Assembly: GCA_030848705.1 (NCBI GenBank)
Contig: JAUIZM010000152.1
Location: forward strand, 1 to 64,000
Length of the DNA: 64,000 nucleotides
Direction of reading: 5' to 3'
DNA from: Heracleum sosnowskyi
Taxonomy: Eukaryota; Streptophyta; Magnoliopsida; Apiales; Apiaceae
Shown here one piece after another: positions 13,604 to 22,887 of this stretch. The first letter of the stretch is position 1. Every line of letters starts with the position of its first letter. The notes beneath the pieces are model-generated. The model saw nothing but the letters and a program-made list of their open reading frames with translations. It ran no database searches and had not been told where the DNA came from. The position numbers and the translations under genes are program-made.

Positions 13604-13825
13604 ATGGACGTACGAACCAAAAAACGCGAAATTTCATTGCCGGAAATGGGTTTTTTTGACCCCCGAAAATGGGAAAAAAACCCACTTTTTGGCCCCAAAA
13701 CTGGATTCACTGGCATTTTCACGTGCTCAAAAAACGAGGTTCCGGACATTTTTCTTTCGATTTTTTTTGTCACGTGCTAAAATTGAGGTACAAAATGGAC
13801 GTACGGACCAAAAAACGCGAAATTT

Positions 13826-13839
13826 CATTTCCGGAAATG
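13826..13839. repeat. 14-bp perfect palindrome (representative copy)
   Basis: CATTTCCGGAAATG is its own reverse complement and covers monomer positions 32-45. It is present in most A, B and C copies and in D copies that keep TTTCATTTCC. TTTAATTTCC (most D copies after 13.4 kb) and TTCCAG (E) shorten or break it. It contains a central CpG. A two-fold symmetric site suits a dimeric DNA-binding protein, but no binder is implied by sequence alone. Confidence 0.9.
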
Positions 13840-13874
13840 GGTTTTTTCGACCCCCGAAAATGGGAAAAAACCCA
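13838..13874. repeat. Inverted repeat, 11-bp arms, 15-bp spacer (representative copy)
   Basis: The left arm TGGGTTTTTTC and right arm GAAAAAACCCA are perfect complements separated by 15 bp. Nested inside is a second dyad, TTTTCG / CGAAAA with a 5-nt loop ACCCC. The two hairpins share bases and would compete. B and C keep both. In A the inner left CG is TG and in D the inner right CG is CA, so each loses one side of the inner dyad. Confidence 0.85.
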
Positions 13875-13983
13875 CTTTTTGGCCCAAAACTGGTTTCACT
13901 GGCATTTTCACGCGCTCAAAAAACGAGGTTCCGGACATTTTTCTTCCGATTTTTTTTGTTACGTGCTAAAATAGAGGTACAAA

Positions 13984-14131
13984 ATGGACGTACGGACCAA
14001 AAAACGCGAAATTTCATTTCCGGAAATGGGTTTTTTCGACCCCCGAAAATGGGAAAAAACCCACTTTTTGGCCCCGAAATGTGTTTTTTTCTTCCGATTT
14101 TTTTTGTCACGTGCTAAAATAGAGGTACAAA
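13984..14131 (+). repeat. Type C short monomer, 148 bp (representative)
   Basis: The first 91 bp match type B. At GGCCC the sequence jumps to a 17-bp piece, CGGAAATGTGTTTTTTC, and then resumes at TTCCGAT for the last 40 bp. Relative to B, 57 bp are replaced by 16, a net loss of 41. The lost part contains CTGGTTTCAC, CACGCGCTC and the A6-CGAGG segment. The inserted piece matches positions 38-54 of type D, including the D-specific ATGTG. C occurs about once per HOR throughout the window, so it predates all local amplifications. Confidence 0.93.
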
Positions 14132-16135
14132 ATGGACGTACGGACCAAAAAACGCGAAATTTAATTTCCGGAAATGTGTTTTTTCGACCCCCAAAAATGG
14201 AAAAAACCCACTTTTTGGCCCAAAATTGGTTTCACTGGCATTTTTCACGCGCTCAAAAAACGAGGTTTCGGACATTTTTCTTCCGATTTTTTTTGTCACG
14301 TGCTAAAATAGAGGTACAAAATGGACGTACGAACCAAAAAACGCGAAATTTCATTGCCGGAAATGGGTTTTTTTGACCCCCGAAAATGGGAAAAAAACCC
14401 ACTTTTTGGCCCAAAACTGGATTCACTGGCATTTTCACGTGCTCAAAAAACGAGGTTCCGGACATTTTTTTCTTTCGATTTTTTTTGTCACGTGCTAAAA
14501 TTGAGGTACAAAATGGACGTACGGACCAAAAAACGCGAAATTTCATTTCCGGAAATGGGTTTTTTCGACCCCCGAAAATGGGAAAAAACCCACTTTTTGG
14601 CCCAAAACTGGTTTCACTGGCATTTTCACGCGCTCAAAAAACGAGGTTCCGGACATTTTTCTTCCGATTTTTTTTGTTACGTGCTAAAATAGAGGTACAA
14701 AATGGACGTACGGACCAAAAAACGCGAAATTTCATTTCCGGAAATGGGTTTTTTCGACCCCCAAAAATGGGAAAAAACCCACTTTTTGGCCCAAAATTGG
14801 TTTCACTGGCATTTTCACGCGCTCAAAAAACGAGGTTTCGGACATTTTTCTTCCGATTTTTTTTGTCACGTGCTAAAATAGAGGTACAAAATGGACGTAC
14901 GAACCAAAAAACACGAAATTTCATTTCCGGAAATGGGTTTTTTTGACCCCCAAAAATGGGAAAAAAACCCACTTTTTGGCCCAAAACTGGATTCACTGGC
15001 ATTTTCACGTGCTCAAAAAACGAGGTTCCGGACATTTTTCTTTCGATTTTTTTTGTCACGTGCTAAAATTGAGGTACAAAATGGACGTACGGACAAAAAA
15101 ACGCGAAATTTCATTTCCGGAAATGGGTTTTTTCGACCCCCGAAAATGGGAAAAAACCCACTTTTTGGACCAAAACTGGTTTCACTGGCATTTTCACGCG
15201 CTCAAAAAACGAGGTTCCGGACATTTTTATTCCGATTTTTTTTGTTACGTGCTAAAATAGAGGTACAAAATGGACGTACGGACCAAAAAACGCGAAATTT
15301 CATTTCCGGAAATGGGTTTTTTCGACCCCCGAAAATGGGAAAAAACCCACTTTTTGGCCCCGGAAATGTGTTTTTTCTTCCGATTTTTTTTGTCACGTGC
15401 TAAAATAGAGGTACAAAATGGACGTACGGACCAAAAAACGCGAAATTTAATTTCCGGAAATGTGTTTTTTCGACCCCCAAAAATGGGAAAAAACCCACTT
15501 TTTGGCCCAAAATTGGTTTCACTGGCATTTTCACGCGCTCAAAAAACGAGGTTTCGGACATTTTTCTTCCGATTTTTTTTGTCACGTTCTAAAATAGAGG
15601 TACAAAATGGACGTACGAACCAAAAAACGCGAAATTTCATTGCCGGAAATGGGTTTTTTTGACCCCCGAAAATGGGAAAAAAACCCACTTTTTGGCCCAA
15701 AACTGGATTCACTGGCATTTTCACGTGCTCAAAAAACGAGGGTTCCGGACATTTTTTTCTTTCGATTTTTTTTGTCACGTGCTAAAATTGAGGTACAAAA
15801 TGGACGTACGGACCAAAAAACGCGAAATTTCATTTCCGGAAATGGGTTTTTTCGACCCCCGAAAATGGGAAAAAACCCACTTTTTGGCCCAAAACTGGTT
15901 TCACTGGCATTTTCACGCGCTCAAAAAACGAGGTTCCGGACATTTTTCTTCCGATTTTTTTTGTTACGTGCTAAAATAGAGGTACAAAATGGACGTACGG
16001 ACCAAAAAACGCGAAATTTCATTTCGGAAATGGGTTTTTTCGACCCCCGAAAATTGGAAAAAACCCACTTTTTGGCCCCGGAAATGTGTTTTTTCTTCCG
16101 ATTTTTTTTATCACGTGCTAAAATAGAGGTACAAA

Positions 16136-16324
16136 ATGGACGTACGGACCAAAAAACGCGAAATTTAATTTCCGGAAATGTGTTTTTTCGACCCCCAAAA
16201 ATGGGAAAAAACCCACTTTTTGGCCCAAAATTGGTTTCACTGGCATTTTCACGCGCTCAAAAAACGAGGTTTCGGACATTTTTCTTCCGATTTTTTTTGT
16301 CACGTGCTAAAATAGAGGTACAAA
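16136..16324 (+). repeat. Type D monomer, 189 bp (representative)
   Basis: Marks: AAATGTG instead of AAATGGG, CCCCCAAAAATGG instead of CCCCCGAAAATGG, CAAAATTGGTTTCAC, CACGCGCTC, GGTTTCGGAC and GTCACGTG. It nearly always follows C and precedes A or E. From about 13.4 kb most D copies also carry TTTAATTTCC instead of TTTCATTTCC. That change breaks the 14-bp palindrome and is a good tracer of the 13-32 kb and 43-52 kb families. Confidence 0.92.
16301..16306. other. CACGTG box (representative copy)
   Basis: GTCACGTGC follows the T8 tract in A, C and D. Type B has GTTACGTG, so the box is lost there. Type A has a second CACGTG about 51 bp upstream in TTCACGTGCTC. A canonical A-B-C-D HOR thus carries four boxes in a 2-0-1-1 pattern. 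CACGTG is the E-box/G-box core bound by bHLH and bZIP proteins. Function here is untested. Confidence 0.75.
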
Positions 16325-16851
16325 ATGGACGTACGGACCAAAAAACGCGAAATTTAATTTCCGGAAATGTGTTGTTTTGACCCCCGAAAATGGGAAAAAA
16401 ACCCACTTTTTGGACCAAAACTGGTTTCACTGGCATTTTCACGCGCTCAAAAAACGAGGTTCCGGACATTTTTATTCCGATTTTTTTTGTTACGTGCTAA
16501 AATAGAGGTACAAAATGGACGTACGGACCAAAAAACGCGAAATTTCATTTCCGGAAATGGGTTTTTTCGACCCCCGAAAATGGGAAAAAACCCACTTTTT
16601 GGCCCCGGAAATGTGTTTTTTCTTCCGATTTTTTTTGTCACGTGCTAAAATAGAGGTACAAAATGGACGTACGGACCAAAAAACGCGAAATTTAATTTCC
16701 GGAAATGTGTTGTTTCGACCCCCAAAAATGGGAAAAAACCCACTTTTTGGCCCAAAATTGGTTTCACTGGCATTTTCACGCGCTCAAAAAACGAGGTTTC
16801 GGACATTTTTCTTCCGATTTTTTTTGTCACGTGCTAAAATAGAGGTACAAA

Positions 16852-17041
16852 ATGGACGTACGAACCAAAAAACGCGAAATTTCATTTCCGGAAATGGGTT
16901 TTTTTGACCCCCGAAAATGGGAAAAAAACCCACTTTTTGGCCCAAAACTGGATTCACTGGCATTTTCACGTGCTCAAAAAACGAGGTTCCGGACATTTTT
17001 CTTTCGATTTTTTTTGTCACGTGCTAAAATTGAGGTACAAA
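16852..17041 (+). repeat. Type A monomer, 190 bp (representative)
   Basis: Diagnostic marks in order: GAACC after the start box (from the monomer boundary with D), a 7-T run followed by GACCC in place of TCGACCC, a 7-A run before CCCAC, CTGGATTCAC, CACGTGCTC in place of CACGCGCTC, CTTTCGAT, and TTGAGG at the 3' end. It follows D and precedes B in the default order. Variants include TTCTGG (1-7 kb), TTGCCGG with a 7-T CTTTCGAT spacer (13-30 kb), CTATCGAT (41-46 and 57-61 kb) and GGATTCCC (31-40 and 51-54 kb). Confidence 0.93.
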
Positions 17042-20000
17042 ATGGACGTACGGACCAAAAAACGCGAAATTTCATTTCCGGAAATGGGTTTTTTCGACCC
17101 CCGAAAATGGGAAAAAACCCACTTTTTGGCCCAAAATTGGTTTCACTGGCATTTTCACGCTCTCAAAAAACGAGGTTTCGGACATTTTTCTTCCGATTTT
17201 TTTTGTCACGTGCTAAAATAGAGGTACAAAATGGACGTACGGACCAAAAAACGCGAAATTTAAGTTCCGGAAATGTGTTTTTTCGACCCCCAAAAATGGG
17301 AAAAAACCCACTTTTTGGCCCAAAATTGGTTTCACTGGCATTTTCACGCTCTCAAAAAACGAGGTTTCGGACATTTTTCTTCCGATTTTTTTTGTCACGT
17401 GCTAAAATAGAGGTACAAAATGGACGTACGAACCAAAAAAACGCGAAATTTCATTTCCGGAAATGGGTTTTTTTGACCCCCGAAAATGGGAAAAAAACCC
17501 ACTTTTTGGCCCAAAACTGGATTCACTGGCATTTTCACGTGCTCAAAAAACGAGGTTCCGGACATTTTTCTTTCGATTTTTTTTGTCACGTGCTAAAATT
17601 GAGGTACAAAATGGACGTACGGACAAAAAAACGCGAAATTTCATTTCCGGAAATGGGTTTTTTCGACCCCCGAAAATGGGAAAAAACCCACTTTTTGGAC
17701 CAAAACTGGTTTCACTGGCATTTTCACGCGCTCAAAAAACGAGGTTCCGAACATTTTTATTCCGATTTTTTTTATCACGTGCTAAAATAGAGGTACAAAA
17801 TGAACGTACGGACCAAAAAACGCGAAATTTCATTTCCGGAAATGGGTTTTTTCGACCCCCGAAAATGGGAAAAAACCCACTTTTTGGCCCCGGAAATGTG
17901 TTTTTTCTTCCGATTTTTTTTGTCACGTGCTAAAATAGAGGTACAAAATGGACGTACGGACCAAAAAACGCGAAATTTAATTTCCGGAAATGTGTTTTTT
18001 CGACCCCCAAAAATGGGAAAAAACCCACTTTTTGGCCCAAAATTGGTTTCACTGACATTTTCACGCGCTCAAAAAACGAGGTTTCGGACATTTTTCTTCC
18101 GATTTTTTTTGTCACGTGCTAAAATAGAGGTACAAAATGGACGTACGAACCAAAAAACGCGAAATTTCATTTCCAGAAATGGGTTTTTTTGACCCTCGAA
18201 AATGGGAAAAAAACCCACTTTTTGGACCAAAACTGGTTTCACTGGCATTTTCACGCGCTCAAAAAACGAGGTTCCGGACATTTTTATTCCGATTTTTTTT
18301 GTTACGTGCTAAAATAGAGGTACAAAATGGACGTACGGACCAAAAAACGCGAAATTTCATTTCCGGAAATGGGTTTTTTCGACCCCCGAAAATGGGAAAA
18401 AACCCACTTTTTGGCCCCGGAAATGTGTTTTTTCTTCCGATTTTTTTTGTCACGTGCTAAAATAGAGGTACAAAATGGACGTACGGACCAAAAAAACGCG
18501 AAATTTAATTTCCGGAAATGTGTTTTTTCGACCCCCAAAAATGGGAAAAAACCCACTTTTTGGCCCAAAATTGGTTTCACTGGCATTTTCACGCGCTCAA
18601 AAAACGAGGTTTCGGACATTTTTCTTCCGATTTTTTTTGTCACGTGCTAAAATAGAGGTACAAAATGGACGTACGAACCAAAAAAACGCGAAATTTTATT
18701 TCCGGAAATGGGTTTTTTTGACCCCCGAAAATGGAAAAAAAACCCACTTTTTGGCCCAAAACTGGATTCACTGGCATTTTCACGTGCTCAAAAAACGAGG
18801 TTCCGGACATTTTTTTTCTTTCGATTTTTTTTGTCACGTGCTAAAATTGAGGTACAAAATGGACGTACGGACCAAAAAACGCGAAATTTCATTTCCGGAA
18901 ATGGGTTTTTTCGACCCCCGAAAATGGGAAAAAACCCACTTTTTGGCCCAAAACTGGTTTCACTGGCATTTTCACGCGCTCAAAAAACGAGGTTCCGGAC
19001 ATTTTTCTTCCGATTTTTTTTGTTACGTGCTAAAATAGAGGTACAAAATGGACGTACGGACCAAAAAACGCGAAATTTCATTTCCGGAAATGGGTTTTTT
19101 CGACCCCCGAAAATTGGAAAAAACCCACTTTTTGGCCCCGGAAATGTGTTTTTTCTTCCGATTTTTTTTATCACGTGCTAAAATAGAGGTACAAAATGGA
19201 CGTACGGACCAAAAAACGCGAAATTTAATTTCCGGAAATGTGTTTTTTTGACCCCCAAAAATGGGAAAAAACCCACTTTTTGGCCCAAAATTGGTTTCAC
19301 TGGCATTTTCACGCTCTCAAAAAACGAGGTTTCGGACATTTTTCTTCCGATTTTTTTTGTCACGTGCTAAAATAGAGGTACAAAATGGACGTACGAACCA
19401 AAAAACGCGAAATTTCATTTCCGGAAATGGGTTTTTTTGACCCCCGAAAATGGGAAAAAAACCCACTTTTTGGCCCAAAACTGGATTCACTGGCATTTTC
19501 ACGTGCTCAAAAAACGAGGTTCCGGACATTTTTCTTTCGATTTTTTTTGTCACGTGCTAAAATTGAGGTACAAAATGGACGTACGGACAAAAAAACACGC
19601 GAAATTTCATTTCCGGAAATGTGTTTTTTCGACCCCCGAAAATGGGAAAAAACCCACTTTTTGGACCAAAACTGGTTTCACTGGCATTTTCACGCGCTCA
19701 AAAAACGAGGTTCCGAACATTTTTATTCCGATTTTTTTTATCACGTGCTAAAATAGAGGTACAAAATGGACGTACGGACCAAAAAACGCGAAATTTCATT
19801 TCCGGAAATGGGTTTTTTCGACCCCCGAAAATGGGAAAAAACCCACTTTTTGGCCCCGGAAATGTGTTTTTTCTTCCGATTTTTTTTTGTCACGTGCTAA
19901 AATAGAGGTACAAAATGGACGTACGGACCAAAAAACGCGAAATTTAATTTCCGGAAATGTGTTTTTTCGACCCCCAAAAATGGGAAAAAACCCACTTTTT

Positions 20001-20103
20001 GGCCCAAAATTGGTTTCACTGGCATTTTCACGCGCTCAAAAAACGAGGTTTCGGACATTTTTCTTCCGATTTTTTTTGTCACGTGCTAAAATAGAGGTAC
20101 AAA

Positions 20104-20293
20104 ATGGACGTACGAACCAAAAAACGCGAAATTTCATTTCCAGAAATGGGTTTTTTTGACCCCCGAAAATGGGAAAAAAACCCACTTTTTGGACCAAAAC
20201 TGGTTTCACTGGCATTTTCACGCGCTCAAAAAACGAGGTTCCGGACATTTTTATTCCGATTTTTTTTGTTACGTGCTAAAATAGAGGTACAAA
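20104..20293 (+). repeat. Type E monomer, 190 bp (A/B fusion; representative)
   Basis: The first part is A-like: GAACC, TTCCAGAAATGGG, a 7-T run with GACCC, and 7 As. The second part is B-like: TTTGGACCAAAACTGGTTTC, CACGCGCTC, TATTCCGAT and usually GTTACGTG. The switch lies within about 25 bp around the A7-CCCACTTTTTGG block. The B-like half matches a B variant first seen at 15,081. E replaces an adjacent A plus B, which turns the 716-bp 4-mer into a 527-bp 3-mer (E-C-D). Confidence 0.9.
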
Positions 20294-22887
20294 ATGGACG
20301 TACGGACCAAAAAACGCGAAATTTCATTTCCGGAAATGGGTTTTTTCAACCCCCGAAAATTGGAAAAAACCCACTTTTTGGCCCCGGAAATGTGTTTTTT
20401 CTTCCGATTTTTTTTATCACGTGCTAAAATAGAGGTACAAAATGGACGTACGGACCAAAAAACGCGAAATTTAATTTCCGGAAATGTGTTTTTTCGACCC
20501 CCAAAAATGGGAAAAAACCCACTTTTTGGCCCAAAATTGGTTTCACTGGCATTTTCACGCGCTCAAAAAACGAGGTTTCGGACATTTTTCTTCCGATTTT
20601 TTTTGTCACGTGCTAAAATAGAGGTACAAAATGGACGTACGAACCAAAAAACGCGAAATTTCATTTCCGGAAATGGGTTTTTTTGACCCCCGAAAATGGG
20701 AAAAAAACCCACTTTTTGGCCCAAAACTGGATTCACTGGCATTTTCACGTGCTCAAAAAACGAGGTTCCGGACATTTTTCTTTCGATTTTTTTGTCACGT
20801 GCTAAAATTGAGGTACAAAATGGACGTACGGACCAAAAAACGCGAAATTTCATTTCCGGAAATGGGTTTTTTCGACCCCCGAAAATGGGAAAAAACCCAC
20901 TTTTTGGCCCCGGAAATGTGTTTTTTCTTCCGATTTTTTTTGTCACGTGCTAAAATAGAGGTACAAAATGGACGTACGGACCAAAAAACGCGAAATTTCA
21001 TTTCCGGAAATGGGTTTTTTCGACCCCCGAAAATGGGAAAAAACCCACTTTTTGGCCCCGGAAATGTGTTTTTTCTTCCGATTTTTTTTGTCACGTGCTA
21101 AAATAGAGGTACAAAATGGACGTACGGACCAAAAAACGCGAAATTTAATTTCCGGAAATGTGTTTTTTCGACCCCCAAAAATGGGAAAAAACCCACTTTT
21201 TGGCCCAAAATTGGTTTCACTGGCATTTTCACGCGCTCAAAAAACGAGGTTCCGGACATTTTTATTCCGATTTTTTTTGTTACGTGCAAAAATAGAGGTA
21301 CAAAATGGACGTACGGACCAAAAAACGCGAAATTTCATTTCCGGAAATGGGTTTTTTCGACCCCCGAAAATGGGAAAAAACCCACTTTTTGGCCCCGGAA
21401 ATGTGTTTTTTTCTTCCGATTTTTTTTGTCACGTGCTAAAATAGAGGTACAAAATGGACGTACGGACCAAAAAACGCGAAATTTAATTTCCGGAAATGTG
21501 TTTTTTCGACCCCCAAAAATGGGAAAAAACCCACTTTTTGGCCCAAAATTGGTTTCACTGGCATTTTCACGCGCTCAAAAAACGAGGTTTCGGACATTTT
21601 TCTTCCGATTTTTTTTGTCACGTGCTAAAATAGAGGTACAAAATGGACGTACGAACCAAAAAACGCGAAATTTCATTGCCGGAAATGGGTTTTTTTGACC
21701 CCCGAAAATGGGAAAAAAACCCACTTTTTGGCCAAAAACTGGATTCACTGGCATTTTCACGTGCTCAAAAAACGAGGTTCCGGACATTTTTTTCTTTCGA
21801 TTTTTTTTGTCACGTGCTAAAATTGAGGTACAAAATGGACGTACGGACCAAAAAACGCGAAATTTCATTTCCGGAAATGGGTTTTTTCGACCCCCGAAAA
21901 TGGGAAAAAACCCACTTTTTGGCCCAAAACTGGTTTCACTGGCATTTTCACGCGCTCAAAAAACGAGGTTCCGGACATTTTTTTTCCGATTTTTTTTGTT
22001 ACGTGCTAAAATAGAGGTACAAAATGGACGTACGGACCAAATAACGCGAAATTTCATTTCCGGAAATGGGTTTTTTCGACCCCCGAAAATTGGAAAAATC
22101 CCACTTTTTGGCCCCGGAAATGTGTTTTTTCTTCCGATTTTTTTTGTCACGTGCTAAAATAGAGGTACAAAATGGACGTACGGACCAAAAAACGCGAAAT
22201 TTAATTTCCGGAAATGTGTTTTTTCGACCCCCAAAAATGGGAAAAAACCCACTTTTTGGCCCAAAACTGGATTCACTGGCATTTTCACGCGCTCAAAAAA
22301 CGAGGTTTCGGACATTTTTCTTCCGATTTTTTTTGTCACGTGCTAAAATAGAGGTACAAAATGGACGTACGAACCAAAAAACGCGAAATTTCATTTCCAG
22401 AAATGGGTTTTTTTGACCCCCGAAAATGGGAAAAAAACCCACTTTTTGGACCAAAACTGGTTTCACTGGCATTTTCACGCGCTCAAAAAACGAGGTTCCG
22501 GACATTTTTATTCCGATTTTTTTTGTCACGTGCTAAAATTGAGGTACAAAATGGACGTACGAACCAAAAAACGCGAAATTTCATTTCCGGAAATGGGTTT
22601 TTTCGACCCCCGAAAATGGGAAAAAACCCACTTTTTGGCCCCGGAAATGTGTTTTTTCTTCCGATTTTTTTTGTCACGTGCTAAAATAGAGGTACAAAAT
22701 GGACGTACGGACCAAAAAACGCGAAATTTAATTTCCAGAAATGTGTTTTTTCGACCCCCAAAAATGGGAAAAAACCCACTTTTTGGCCCAAAATTGGTTT
22801 CACTGGCATTTTCACGCGCTCAAAAAACGAGGTTTCGGACATTTTTCTTCCGATTTTTTTTGTCACGTGCTAAAATAGAGGTACAAA

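Larger units (their letters stand above)
13795..13983 (+). repeat. Type B monomer, 189 bp (representative)
   Basis: This is the cleanest copy of the long monomer and the reference for positions quoted elsewhere. Marks: AAATGGG, TTCGACCCCCGAAAATGG (both CpGs of the inner dyad intact), CTGGTTTCAC, CACGCGCTC, TTCCGGAC, CTTCCGAT, and GTTACGTG where A, C and D have GTCACGTG. It has 13 CpG sites and 78 G+C bases in 189. It sits between A and C. Later variants carry GGACC plus TATTCCGAT (from 15,081) or GATTGTTTTTG (from 31,304). Confidence 0.93.
13604..22887 (+). repeat. Array domain 4: mixed 716-bp 4-mers and 527-bp 3-mers
   Basis: D monomers carry TTTAATTTCC and some A monomers carry CATTGCCGG plus a 7-T spacer. 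Clean A-B-C-D runs (for example 13,604-14,320) alternate with E-C-D trimers (18,137-18,664; 20,104-20,630; 22,361-22,887). Irregular units include a B/D fusion at 14,702, a D/E fusion at 16,325, a B/D fusion followed by another D at 17,042-17,419, and two consecutive C units at 20,820 and 20,968. Monomer lengths are far more constant here than upstream. Confidence 0.85.

Noticed and set aside
13838..13874. CENP-B box in the TTCGACCCCCGAAAATGGG region
   Set aside because: The vertebrate consensus needs TTCG, four bases, A, two bases, then CGGG. Here the ninth position is C and CGGG is absent; the reverse strand fails too.
13838..13874. Rho-independent terminators at each hairpin followed by T runs
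   Set aside because: The stems are A/T-rich rather than G/C-rich, occur in every monomer, and the context is eukaryotic satellite with no genes to terminate.
16301..16306. Yeast-type point centromere from the GTCACGTG (CDEI-like) match
   Set aside because: Point centromeres are single-copy with CDEI-CDEII-CDEIII order. This box recurs in hundreds of monomers with no CDEIII partner at the proper distance.
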